Source: Neoceratodus forsteri (Eukaryota; Chordata; Ceratodontiformes; Ceratodontidae). Taken from it: a stretch of DNA of 64,000 nucleotides. The position numbers and the translations under genes were made by a program. How positions within the stretch are numbered: position 1 is the stretch's first letter; each line of letters starts with the position of its first letter. The notes below the pieces were generated by a model, which was not told where the DNA came from, did no database searches, and was given only the letters and a program-made list of their open reading frames with translations. The stretch is taken from NCBI GenBank assembly GCA_016271365.2, contig CM057453.1, forward strand, positions 1,091,319,001-1,091,383,000. Reading direction: 5' to 3'. Shown piece by piece: positions 42,661-54,121 of the stretch.

Positions 42661-43309
42661 TAAATTGCCTGCTGGTTGTGGGTGTACATATCTTTCTGGT
42701 TCCTGTTCTGGGCAAGTAAGTTTTTTTTTTTTAAGGACCAGAACAAAAAGAGAGCTGATTTAATTGGAAAGAATTCGGGATAAATGCAAATTCAGCTACT
42801 GTTGTGGTCGGAGAAGTCCTAGAAGTTTTAATTTGAACAGCCCTGCTGATGGTCCTTTGTCTCTGATGGCCCTGTAACAGGAGTATGTGAGGCATCACTT
42901 CCTAGGCTGTGGAGTCTGAATCTGTCTAGTGGACCCCAGTTGGCATGGGGTCCTATACTACCGATTTTCTAGGCTTTACCCTACTGGGCTCTAGGGTTTT
43001 AAATAGCTGGTATAGCATAGCAAAATGGGGTAATGCTAACCATTTTTTTCAGTGCATCCATGACACATTAGACAACATTAGTAAAACTATATCTTTTTTT
43101 TTTAAAAATTTTGCTAATCGGTCTGTGCCAAGTGCTATGCATTTTCACAGCTGATTAGTACTTTCATGTGTCAAACGTCTAATAATTTTTTCAGCTTATT
43201 TAAAACCCTGGGGCTGGGTGCTTTATGTGTACTCCTACAATTGGAGGGATTACCATTTTCTGCAGGTTTCTGATGTGGAAGGGAGGTTAATGCTGTGTGA
43301 GGTAGCACC
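42661..43309. other. Unassigned intronic sequence
   Basis: No element or exon recognised. T-runs at 42721 and 43096. Confidence 0.3.
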
Positions 43310-43600
43310 TTTGGGGGGGGGAGGCAACTCTGCATTTATACAGTGCTTTTCATACACATTGTATGCTGAAGTGCTTTACAAGCAATGCTAGACTGGTAGT
43401 GAAGTAACGGAACATGAACTGGCAGCCATTTCACATGTCAACACCTGCACAGCCTTGGACAGTTGCATGAACTAGTTTTATGGGAAGGGAATATTGGCCA
43501 GGACACTGGGAAGTCTCTTACCCTTGTAAAAAGTACCTTGTGTTCTTTTCAGAGATGAGTAGAAGGACCTTAGTTTAACATCTCTTCCGAGCTGGGAATT
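43310..43600. repeat. Possible old dispersed repeat
   Basis: CATTTATACAGTGCTTTTCATACAC, then AAGTGCTTTACA, and GGACCTTAGTTTAACATCTC-TCCGA look like a widely distributed vertebrate repeat that I remember only in outline. The family name is not certain. Confidence 0.35.
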
Positions 43601-44729
43601 GAGCTTCACAGAAATCACCAAATGACATGTTCTTGAATAGTTCAGGGAGGGCAGAGGAGCAGCACACTCTCCTTACCCCAAACCCATCTCTTCTTCAAGA
43701 GAGTAAGGCAGTGGGCCTGGAAAGGGTCTGCACAGAGCTGCAGATTTCATGGTACTTTAAAAATTGCATCGGGGCTAAAACTGTAAACACCCTGATTTTT
43801 ATTTTTCAGCCACTCAAAATTTGGGAGGATTGAGATGGACTACTGTTTATATACTGTTGACAAGTAAGCCCTTGTGTAATGAACACTCCAGTGTCTTCTT
43901 GTTTACATATGGAGTCCGCATGCTGTCCCAGCACAGTGACACTGTGAATCAGCTAGACTGGTATAGGAGGAGTGCAGGATGTCTTTATGTTTACTTTTTG
44001 CATTAACGTTAAGTTTCTTGGGCAACTAAGGCTGCATTTGGTTTCATCTTGGAGCCAGCATGTATGCTGCATGTGTGTTTATGCGCATGCGTGCTGGTGT
44101 TTCTTTTCTGCGGTGCATCAGTTGCCTATCAGCACGTACGTTGCTTTAACTTGGAAGTAGGTTAAGCAGTTAGTAACTGGGCAGTGCTGGCTACCTGCAC
44201 CTGTCTACTGTGCTGAACTCCATCGAACAACTGGTTGAGTCCTCCAGGCTCACTCTGAGGTTATGTTCATTTAAGTCTTGCCAGACTGCTGATTACCTAA
44301 AGTAAATAGGAGACATTTCACAATTCAGGGCTAGAAGATTGCTGTTTGGTGAACTTCTGTTCAAATGCTTCGTACTTTGTATGTTGTGACTGGGGATTGA
44401 AATGCTCTTACTTTCTTTGTTTTGATTGCAGAGTGATCAGCTTGTCAGTGACTGAGCCGTGATGACGTGTAATTCCATTCCAGATCTGGGAACTCCCCTC
44501 CCTTGTAGTTTGAAGCAGGGATTCTGAGATATAGCAGGTGGAAGCACAGAGGCATAATGAAGTGTTATTTGATGTCTGGTATTGGAGGAATTCCTTAACA
44601 GTCCCTAAAAGTGCAGGTGGGGGGTACTTAGTACTGTGGTACACATTTTGGTATGAGAGTAATACTTTATTAACAAACGGTTTCATCTGGTTCAAGGTCA
44701 GTTGGCATTCCTCTGTATCCCCTTCCCCG
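43601..44729. other. Unassigned intronic sequence
   Basis: Nothing recognised. ORFs of 60-95 codons here have no motifs. Confidence 0.3.
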
Positions 44730-44784
44730 GGTCGTGCCTGAAAATAGGCAGGATTTGTCTAGTGCACTTACCCGGTCAACAAAA
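44730..44784 (+). mobile_element. LINE 3' tail fragment with conserved stem-loop
   Basis: GGGTCGTGCCTGAAAATAGGCAGG and TTTGTCTAGTGCACTTACC also occur at 58482-58535 at the end of an L2-like LINE. GCCTG-AAAAT-AGGC forms a small stem-loop. The ORF part is absent here. Confidence 0.65.
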
Positions 44785-47700
44785 ACTAAAAATACTAAAG
44801 CCAGCAGAATAGGCCTAATGGTCTTTCGAGTCTGCTTGATTTTTCAGCACCTGCATTGAGGGCGATTTTGGTGTCTCCCCCTTGGGTTATACTGTCCCCT
44901 GTCCCAGACATTCCACCTGTATTGGGCCTGGTCAGATTTACCTCTCCTTGTACCTGTCCCATACCTCTGAAACCCGTCCACAGTCTCCACCTCTACCAGC
45001 TCCATGGGCAGTGCATTCCATGGCTCGACCACCCAGTCAGTGAAATAACATTCCTCTTCTCCCCTCTGAGCCTGACCCCTTCCAGCTTACCCCCATGGCC
45101 TCTTGTTGCCCCACCCTCCTTCCTTTGGAGCACCGGACTGGGCCTCCTTTATTGATCCCTTTCATGTACTTAAAGACCTCTATCATGTCCCCCTGTCCTC
45201 CAGGGTGTACTTGTCAAGCTCCTTGAGCCTCTCATAGGTCCTCTTCCCCAGGCACCAGATCATTTGGTTGCCCTCCTTTGAACCCTTTCTAGGAGTGTAA
45301 TGTCCCTCTTTAAATGTGGTCTCCAAAACTGTACACAATACTCGAGGGTGTGGCAGAACCAAGCAGCTGTATAGTTGAAGGATCACTTCCAGCCTTTCTG
45401 GAGTAATTCCCTGGTGATGCATCCCAGCATCCTATTTGCCCTTGCGGTGCCCTCCTACAGGTCTCTTAAGTTGTTCATTTTGACATCTACCACTATCCCT
45501 AGGTCCCTCTCACCCTTAGTGACTTGAATCATGTCTCCTCCCAGGGTATACCACTGGTCTGGATTTCTGACTCCCAGGTGCAGAACCTTGTAATTCCCGC
45601 ATTGAATTTTAATTTCCATTTTCCGACCACCTTTCCAGAGCCTCCAGGTCCTCCTGCAAGGCCACCCTCCGTCCTCCCATCCACCACTGCACCCAGCTTT
45701 GAGTCGCCTGCAAAGAGACTCATCTCACTCCTGATTCCCCCGATGTCTGAGATGTAAGCGTTGAACAGGAGTGGCCCCAGCACTGACCCCTGAGGAACTC
45801 CACTAGTAACCCACCTTGGGGATGAGGCTAACCTTCCAACCACCACCCTCTGAGTACACTCAGAGAGCCAATCTCCATCTTAACAACTGTCTCCCTACCC
45901 TCATTTCCTTCAGCTTAGCCAGTAGGCCACTTTGGGGTACCTAATCAAACGCCTTGCTAAAGTCCAGAAATAGGTCATCCACTGGCCTACCCTGGTCCAG
46001 GGGCCTCATCACCCAGGCATAGAACTCAACAAGGTTTGTCTAGCACGATCGTGCCGTGACAAAGCCATGCTGCCAATCATCCAAGTACCCAGTTGGCTCC
46101 AGTAGCCCCCCTAGCCTTTTCTTGACACTATCCTCCATCACTTTGCCGACCACCGATGTCAGGCTAACAGGCTTGTAATTTCCCGCCTCTTTTTCTTGAT
46201 CCCCCTTGTGGATCGGCACGACATGGGCTACTCTCCAGTCTTGGGGCACCCACCCAGTCCTCGGAGAGATGTTGAAAAGCTCTACTTTCCACTAGAGTGA
46301 CTGCCAGGGCATCCGCCAGTTCCCTCAGCACCCGGGGATGTGTCTAATCTGGCCCGGGTGTTTTCTCGTCCGAAGGAACCTGAAGGTTTCTGTTACTCTC
46401 TCTACTGGGATTTCAGCCTCCACGTCCTCCCATTTTCACCCTGCACTTCTGGGCCCCCGACCTGTCTGTGGTGGCCACCCCCTTTCCCCAGACCCATCAG
46501 GGCCCCTGGTCTCTACCGGTCCCACCCCTTGCTCCGGTTTACCCCTGCTCCCCTTGCAAGACATAGTTCCTCCATCCCCCCCTAGTAAAAACTGAGGCAA
46601 AGTACTCATTTAGGACTTCTGCCTGTTCCCCGCCTCCTGTGCCCAACCATCCCCTATCCTTGACTTGCTGATCTGCCCCCTTACTTTTCTTTTCCCCTCT
46701 TTGTATCTAAAGAACCCCTTGTCCCCTCCTCCCCCCGGTTCCCTCTGGCCAAAGACTGCTCCTTTTTTGCCTTGGCTGCTCTCACCACCCTGGTGACTCT
46801 CTTGGCTGTCAGCTCATTTCTCCTGATCCCTTTCACTCCTTGAGCACTTAAAACGCCTATAGCAGGGGTAGATCTTAACATTGTTTTACTAGTGCAAATT
46901 GACCAGGCTAGTGCAGCTAACTCTCTACTTGTCCATCTTGACTAGTGCAGGTTTTCATGGCTGATAATGAAGTTAAAGTCTCTACTTTAGCAGGCTCTAG
47001 CTTCCAGTTTTCTGAATGTGTCTTTGTCTAACAATTTTTATTCCATATTATTAAGACCAGTGCCTCTCATTTCCCTACATTTTGAGTGTCTGTATCCAAC
47101 ATTTCAATGACAAAAAATGTGAGGAGGTATGCAGGGTCTGCCCTGCAGGTGGTGGGTTTTATCCCAGCCTCACCATAACTTCCCTCTCCCCTCCAAATCT
47201 CTTAACTCTGTTTGTTTTTTCCTGGACATCTCTGCAGACCAGACTGAACTGACCATCCTCAGATGCATAGCTGCCATTACTGGCAAGTGTAGGGGGTCCC
47301 CCAGCTCTTCTAAATGGACCATGCCAGCCATCACCATCCATACAGTCCGACCCTTATCCCACCCAGCATGTCCTTTCAGCCTAAAAACAAAGCTTTGATC
47401 ATGCATAGTGCAAAAATAAACCTTAATAAAATATATAATTTGGAAGCTTAAAATAAGCATTCCTGGGGTACACGGATCATCCTGTATAGAGATAGTATAT
47501 CATTATGCCTGTGTATTATTGGGTGCGACTCAGTTCAGCGCCAGATTGGTGAAAGGTGTCTCATTTCAGTTCAATACTGTGTAGTTCTATTACAGGTAGA
47601 GTGTTTAAAAAAAATAAAATAAAATAATAATAGCGTCTTGATAAAAGTGTGGTATAGAAAATGTGCCTTAAATCTACAATGACCTATCATCTAATTTAGA

Positions 47701-49270
47701 AGTGCTAAAGCTACTTTCTGTTAAACCGCTAACAGACCGTGATTGCTAAAGAATGTTGCGCATTTTAATTCTTTGTAATTAACGAACAGCACTGATGATA
47801 ACGGTAAAGTGATGATTATCTTTCTCTTCCACAAATGTATGCAATTGTAATTCAACTCTATTACCTCTACGGCAGGGTTGGTGCAAATGTCAGTTGTAGC
47901 TTTAAAGAAGCATGATGGTAAACACATTTTGTTGGAGGAATATAGTTTTGACGGAAGGGATAATCACGGAACATAATACAATTATCTTGGATGTCAGCAA
48001 CAGTCAAAACTCATAACAGACTTCTAACAGTAGATTACAGTCTAATATTGAAATACTGCACTGCCAGTGTAAATCCTAATAGCAGACTAGCGTGTGATAA
48101 CCGTGTACATGCATTTGTTCTTGTTGCCATGCGGAGCTGAAATGGGAAGCTGTAATGAGATGGTGCTGAGCGAACGGCTGGAATGGAGCTGAACTGTCTG
48201 CGCTGAGATGAAAAGAGCTGAGTGGGCTACAACTGTCCGCTTCCTAGGCTGCTGAAAGGACAGTGTTAAAGAAAATCTGTTATTGTTGGGGCAGAGCATG
48301 TTAAAATTAATGCTTTTAAAAATAAACATGTTATGCTTTTCTAATTACCTAGCCCTTTCGTTTGTGTAGCCCCACCTGAAAGAAATCTTAGATGTGCTCC
48401 TGTCTCACTTGAGACTGTATAAAAACTTCCAGAAGTGCTATGCTTCAGTTGATCATGGGACAGGGACTGAGAGTGTTTTCTCTGCCTGACTCTGTTCACC
48501 ACCTTGTGGGTGGTGGTGAGAGTGTAGTGAGGTGCATGATGATGTTGGCTATTGTGTGTGCAGAGCTGGGACTGCTAGACTGAACATTTGCTGTTGTGAT
48601 CTCCTGTGGTTTCGTTGGGGAGGGGTCAGAAAGAGGAGAGAGAGGCCATAGTACAAAACAATTGGGGGTGGTCTCACTGTGTGTGATGGCACTGCAGTCT
48701 TGTTTTCTGCTGGGAGTTGAAAGCAATGTGGGAGCAGGATAAATGTACAATAATCAAGAGTATTTCTTGGCATGTATTGTTTCCTGTATAAGTGATAAAA
48801 TTTACCATTATAATTGAGGGCTAGTGCAACCATATTCTGAATCAACTTGCCCTTCTGGCTAGTGCGAAAAAAGATTAAGTTGACCCTGCTGTAGGTTACC
48901 TTCTTTTCTGTCTCCACCTCCTGTACCTCCTGGGTCCATCAGCAGGGTTTCTGGCCTTACCGAACTTACGCCTTTCACTTGCGTGGGATCTGGTAACCTC
49001 CTGTATTCCCCTCATAATGATCCCCCACCTGCTGTCAGCATCCATATCTGGTCTTATCCTGTCTAGACAATCTTTAAGGATCCTTCCCATCTCCCTGAAG
49101 TCTGCACCACTAAAGTCGGTTACTACTGTCCTTGTTTGGCTCCCTTCCGGTCCAGGAAGTACCAGACTGTGGCGTGATCACTCCTCACTAACGGGTCCCT
49201 CACCTCTAGGCCCCTAATCTGATCACTGTCCGCCAGGACCACGTCTAGTGTCCAGGCCTCCCTAGTGATA
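44785..49270 (-). mobile_element. CR1-like LINE, interrupted by a 2.0-kb hAT-like insert
   Basis: On the minus strand, from 5' to 3': endonuclease end and linker (49265-48895), then after the insert the linker (46862-46600), RT fingers WRVAHVVPIHKG and NYKPVSLTSVVGKVME (46249-46040), TSGVPQGSVLGPLLFNAYIS (45800), FAGDSKLG in place of FADDTKL (45725), and the C-terminus VEPWNALPMELVEVETVDGF (45030). The second catalytic aspartate is replaced by Gly-Asp order (FAGD), and stops are frequent. The 3' end CAGCAGAATAGGCCTAATGG matches, inverted, the LINE at 50337-51565, so they are one family. Confidence 0.85.
46863..48888. mobile_element. hAT-like non-autonomous DNA transposon (2.03 kb)
   Basis: It interrupts the LINE between CTATAG (46857-46862) and CTGTAG (48889-48894), a probable 6-bp duplication with one change. 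Ends are CAGGGGTAGATCTTAA and TTAAGTTGACCCTG (imperfect inverted), followed on both sides by inner CTAGTGC motifs. No transposase-like ORF is present: ORFs at 47.1-47.5 and 48.5-48.9 kb show no hAT motif. Composition is mildly AT-rich, with an AAAATAAAATAAAATAATAA tract at 47600. Confidence 0.7.
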
Positions 49271-49302
49271 ACTATGTTTGATTTATTTATTTATTTTTAA
49301 TT

Positions 49303-49498
<196 letters not shown>

Positions 49499-49869
49499 TT
49501 TAACATGCTATTACACTATATGGCTACCCTGTCTCAGCCATGTTGTGCCTGGCGACTTCAGGTCCAGCCCTCTTTCGTTGCACCCTCCCAGCGATGGGAC
49601 CCACCTAAGGAAGTTTGGAGGACCTGCTGTTCATTTGGAGGAAATGAACATAAGCAGTAGAATGGTACATGTTGTCTGGTGCGTTTAATAGTTGATTCAC
49701 ATTTCAGACAGTTTACATGATTCACATCAAGTACTGTAGGAAAAAAAATTGGCATACAGTATAAGTAAACAGATGTCCTCGTGCGGCATATTGAAACAGA
49801 AGTAAGTGGAGTGTTGGTGAGATTGGAATGCCAGGGATACAGATTTGGTTGATGATGGGTTTCTTCTTA

Positions 49870-50336
49870 TTCTACTTCAGCCCGCGATCAGGTAGTCAGG
49901 TCCACTGGACCACCAGGGATATTGGGGTTCTCCATTTCTACTGATGCCCGCAATGGGCGTGGGGGGCTGCCACCATGGAGGTGCAGCCAGAGCTTGGGTG
50001 GCAGCTGCCGTGTTGCGCTCCAGTATGGTAGCTCACCTGTGGATGGCCATCCGTTGTTCCTTTTTTTTTTTTTGATCAGCTTTGTGCTGGTGCGGGTAGG
50101 GGTTGCGCATGCATGGCTCACCACATCCTGGGCTGAATATTGGGCTGTGCAGAGTATGCATGGGCACGTCGCGCCCCCCCCCCCACCTGCGCCTGCATAC
50201 ATTACTGATGCGCTCCGGCGCGCCGATTGTCTGCGCACTTTTCCTGTTGAATATCGTGCCGGGCGCATCTGTGGGTTCGCGATGGTGCAACACTGTTGCG
50301 CCATACGCAACCCTTTGAATATCTGGGCCCAGGATG
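49870..50336. mobile_element. CpG-rich DNA-transposon end (Harbinger-like, tentative)
   Basis: The stretch is rich in CpG and short inverted words (TGCGCAT, GTTGCGCC) and ends with CTTTGAATATCTGGGCCCA, whose reverse complement TGGGCCCAGATATTCAAAG resembles Harbinger-type terminal repeats. The opposite end was not located, and the 150-residue ORFs on both strands have no recognised domain. A LINE begins directly after it. Confidence 0.35.
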
Positions 50337-51565
50337 ATAAACAGTATGGCTTCATCCCGGGAGATCGTGTCGGTCCAGCCTCGTAGTGTTTTTATGACTG
50401 GGTGATGGGGGCTCTGGACAGACATAGGCAGGTGGACATCCTACACCTGGATTTCAGCAAGGCATTTGATTCAGTACCCCATAATGGGCTGATAGCAAAG
50501 CTGGGGGAGATGGGCGTGGGAGTACAAGTGCTCAAGTGGGTGGAAAATTGGCTTTCGGGGCGAATACAGAGGGTAATGGTCGGTGGGATAGTCTCCTCCC
50601 CCAGGAAGGTAATTGGGGGTCCCCCAAGGTTCAGTATTGGGGCCACTCCTGTTCAATGCCTGTCTCGGATATAGGGAGGGGGGTTAGGAGCAGGCAGAGT
50701 CTCTCTTTGCGGATGAGACTAAACTGGGAGCACTGGTGGATAGGGAAAAAGCGAGAGACAGTCCAGGGGGACCTGCATACCCTGGAGGGGTTGTCAAGGA
50801 GGTGGGGTTTGAAAATGAATGCTGGGAAATGTAAGGTACTTCATTTGGGGGTCAGAAACCCAGACCATGTACTGGCGGTGTCCACTGCAAGCCACATTGG
50901 GTGGGCGGGATCTAGGGTGGTGGTAGTAGATCAAAATGAATAACTCGAAAGTGTAGAAGAACCACAGCGAAGCAAGAGGATACTGTGCTGTGTGGGGAAT
51001 TCTCAGGAGGAGGGAGGTGATCCTCACTCCTACATAATGCCTTGGTCAGGCCATGCACTCAGATACTGTGTACAGTTTTGGAGCCCTCATTTGAAGAAGG
51101 ACATAGCATGGAGAGGGTCAGAGGAAAGCGACCAGGATGATTCAGGGCATGGAGGGGCCCTGTGAGGAGACTGGAAGAGCTTGGGCTGTACACACTGGAG
51201 GAGGAGAGACAGGGAAACATGATGGGGTCTTCAAGTACGTAAAGGAATAACCAAGAGTGGAACCAAGGAGCTGTTCAGGCTAAAGAAGGAACAACAGGGA
51301 GCTGGAAGGGAAATTACAAGGGGAAACATAGGAAACATTATTTCACTGAGAGGGTGGTGGAGCCATGGAATAGCTGCCCAAGAGGCTGGTGGAGAGTGGG
51401 CACAGTGGAGGGCTTCAAGAAAGGGTGGGATAGGTACAAGGGGAAACTGAAGCCAAGGAAGACCCTCTCGGGGGGGGGGCGGGAAGGCGAGCACCCACTA
51501 GGTGGCTGGCTACCGAGCAGACACGACAGACCATTAGGCCTATTCTGCTGGCTTTTAGCATGTTA
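50337..51565 (+). mobile_element. CR1-like LINE, RT to 3' end (+ strand)
   Basis: DDKQYGFIPG (50340; canonical QHGFRPGRS), DILHLDFSKAFDSVPHNGLI (50437, motif A), then GGPPRFSIGA-like remnant of GVPQGSVLGP at 50610, and FADETKLG at 50710 (canonical FADDTKLG, second Asp changed to Glu). The C-terminus reads VVEPWNSCPRGWWRVGTVEGF (51355), and the tail ATTAGGCCTATTCTGCTGG (51535) is the inverted counterpart of 44800. Truncated at the 5' end of RT, inactive. Confidence 0.85.
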
Positions 51566-51599
51566 GTATGATATTTTGCATCTACCATGTGTTGCATTT

Positions 51600-51783
51600 G
51601 ATACTTTATTACCTTGAGCTAGTAGCATTCTTAGTATTTTAATTTGTACGCAGTTATCACCGAGAACTGGAAAGTCTGTGCAAGGTTTATCCTAAATGTT
51701 CTCATTGTACCTGATGGTATGGAATGTCTACTCTTATTACTACTTGAATAAAGGTGAGTTTAAAAAACAAACAAAAAAAAAAA
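51600..51783 (+). repeat. Retroposed 3' end with poly(A)
   Basis: AATAAA at 51748 is followed after 14 bp by an A-rich run to 51783. This looks like the end of a retroposed transcript or SINE/LINE tail; the source was not identified. Confidence 0.4.
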
Positions 51784-52031
51784 AGCTCCACCATGGCGTG
51801 AACGTCATGCGTGATGACATCAGCAGAACGATTGCACTCCTGAACAGAAATCCTGTGGCATATGTAATGTCTACAGCCTGCTTATGGGGATCAGCATAAT
51901 TGATATTGAACATTTTAGCTATTGTAACACCCAGGAAAAGTTGTTTATTTTATTGTTTGTTTTCTCTGTAAAATGTTATAGTATGGTTAGGGCTCATTGT
52001 AGATTAAATTGGTGGCTTTCTAAATCTTGTT

Positions 52032-52150
52032 GTAGGACAGTTCCAAGGTGAAAAAAGTTGTACTATAGTTCTGACGTCACGTCGATAGTACAACAACTTT
52101 TCAGCCTTGTCCTACTTCCTGATTGGCTGACTCCACTGGCTGTAACGGCG
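52032..52150 (-). repeat. Compound palindrome copy 10 (minus, divergent stem)
   Basis: GTAGGACA...AAAAAAGTTGTACTAT pairs with ATAGTACAACAACTTTT...TGTCCTAC (52032-52115). The loop contains TGACGTCA, a perfect cAMP-response-element palindrome (52072-52079). On the minus strand, AGTGGAGTCAGCCAATCAGGAA precedes it, i.e. the CCAAT hairpin 1 remnant, and further upstream ACATGGCGG... as in copies 3 and 6. The stem is unlike other members, so membership rests on the CCAAT-hairpin order. Confidence 0.6.
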
Positions 52151-52239
52151 AAAAAATATTTTAAAACATGGCGGTGGGATGAGGTGGATCTTCTTGGGGA
52201 ATCTTCCTTCTGCCACACAGCTTTGTGGTGCATTAGCAT

Positions 52240-52448
52240 TTATTTATTTAAAAAAAAAAAAAAAAAACTGCTGCTGAAAGAGAGCGAGCAGGTGTGGGTA
52301 GAAGCAGCAAACGGCGGGAGTGCAGTGAAGCTGAAACGAGATAGCGGGACGGAGTAAAGCCGAACTGAGAGCGGGACGAGTCTGAGCAGGAGTAGCACAA
52401 CATAAAGGTAACCATCAACTTGGGGAGACAAAATCCAGGAACCTTATA
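52240..52448. other. A-run and unassigned purine-rich flank
   Basis: An A-run of 18 at 52250-52267 is followed by GAGAGCGAGC and GAGAGCGGGAC words resembling 22835-22850 after copy 5. No gene. Confidence 0.35.
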
Positions 52449-52602
52449 CTATATAAAATAGTAGATGGTTCACCATCCTAACAAAGGCAGTTGTCCATCT
52501 CAGGAGTTGATGACATCAGGGAGACTGCTATGATGTCATCAACTCTCTGATGGAAAGCAGCCTTGTTGTGGATGGTCACCCATCTACTATTCTATATATA
52601 GT
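52449..52602. repeat. Palindrome copy 11 (154 bp, 75-bp arms)
   Basis: CTATATAAAATAGTAGATGG, ACCATCC, ACAA-GGC and AGTTGATGACATCA on the left pair with TGATGTCATCAACT, GCC-TTGT, GGATGGT and CCATCTACTATTCTATATA on the right. It has the same TATA-type outer stem as the family but no recognisable GC-rich tip. CCAGGAACC just upstream (52434) matches copy 3's CAGGAACC between CCAAT and TATAAT. Confidence 0.7.
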
Positions 52603-53871
52603 TGATGGAGGTATGTTGGAAACAGAGATTAGATTTTCTTTTAGATTTACTGTCCAAGGCAGGAAAACAAGTTGAGTGTGAACAACAGAGTTCTTTTCAT
52701 CTAAAGACTGTCATGTTTTGGTATAAACAGTGGCCAAGCCAAAGGTCGATGCTTCCTGTCGACAGATGGCCAGGCTTACAATACAGGCAAGGGTCAATAC
52801 ACACAAATAGTTTGGACTAGTTTTCTAGGGAGGTTGGCTCTTGGATGATGGAAGTGTCCAGTGATGTGATGTCGGAGAGGCCAGTGATGTAGGAATGTGG
52901 GCCAGCCTACTGAAGGTATTTCTGTTTTGTTTTATTCTGAGCGAAGTCAGATAGTGCTGGGACATTGAACTTGTATCACATGTTCAAGTGTTCCATAACT
53001 CAAATATCCCAGTTGGTGGTACTCTGCTGCTTAGAATTGGTAAGAACTATTGAGTGCTATTCTTTGTGATCTCTTATTTGTTCAGATGTTTTGTTTTCCC
53101 ATTTCTGTAGTGTGGTGTATTCCCCACTAGTCTAGGTTTATTGTAATACTGTACCATATGTAAATATCGTGGGGTGGTATTTGCTTTTCAGGGGTACAAT
53201 GTAAGAAAAACAAGTGGTATTCTTGGCAGACTACCAAGAGTCAGAATTTTGGTGTTCTGCCAGGAAATTTGGTATTTCGCCCAATTTCCAAATATTTTCT
53301 TTAATGCTAGAACATTTGAAATACACAGAATTTCTTCATGGAAATTCCCAAAATAAACACATTTGACAAAAGGAAATGATTTGTATGTCTCTTCTAGCTA
53401 TGATTTTGAGGTTGAAGTATGCAGCCTTGTCTCTCTCTACACCTGCTCACAGTGTCTCTCCCTTCTCACCCCGGTAACAGCGTTCAGGATGCAAGAGGTT
53501 CCTGCTCAGTCTTCTATCTGTGGAAAGTTATTTAACAACAACAACAGTCATGTCAGCTGTCTTTCTCTGCTACAGTACTCTTATTACTCTTATTTCTGAA
53601 CCACACCTTGCTGTAAGAGGGCAGAGAGAGAAGTAAGTGCAAGCTTGTGGCTTTTTTCTTTTTAAATTTTTTTTCTCCCATCTTGCAGTCGTGGTCCACA
53701 CAGGCAAATGGAGAGATAGACATCAGAGGAAGTTGGCAGTCATCAAGGAGGGCATCTGGGGAGGACCTCTACAGACCAGTAGGAGCACCATTTCTAAATG
53801 TTGTTCCACCACTTGTCCCCCACATGACACTGCTGCGCCAAACTCCATTATTTTCTTTATTCTGTTAACAG
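52603..53871. other. Unassigned intronic sequence
   Basis: No exon, RNA or named repeat recognised. Confidence 0.3.
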
Positions 53872-54062
53872 AGAAATACCGCACAGGGAACTGGGTGCTG
53901 CTGTAAGGGACTGCAGAGTAATCTGATTTTTTGCAACACTCAGTAAAGAACTAAGCACTACAGACCAGGCGTCCCTGGTCCTTTGAAAGGTAACGAGTGC
54001 TCCATTTTTTCCTGAATAATTCTGCAGTCCCTAATGGCAGCACCAAGTTTCGCAGTATTTCT
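53872..54062. mobile_element. MITE-like inverted repeat (191 bp)
   Basis: AGAAATACCGC...GGTGCTGCTGTAAGGGACTG on the left matches the reverse complement of CAGTCCCTAATGGCAGCACC...GCAGTATTTCT on the right, with arms of about 60-75 bp. No obvious target duplication. No relation to the TATAAT palindromes in sequence. Confidence 0.65.
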
Positions 54063-54079
54063 AAGCTGGTCTCCTGATG

Positions 54080-54080
54080 G

Positions 54081-54120
<40 letters not shown>

Positions 54121-54121
54121 T
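54080..54121. repeat. (GT)n(AT)n microsatellite
   Basis: About 12 GT units run into 8 AT units. Confidence 0.95.

Noticed and set aside
49888..50425. 150-codon ORFs on both strands at a CpG-rich segment
   Set aside because: Both strands are open together, which indicates composition. The region looks like a DNA-transposon end.
52072..52079. TGACGTCA as a functional CRE
   Set aside because: It lies at the tip of a palindrome, where a symmetric word is expected; there is no promoter context in sequence alone.
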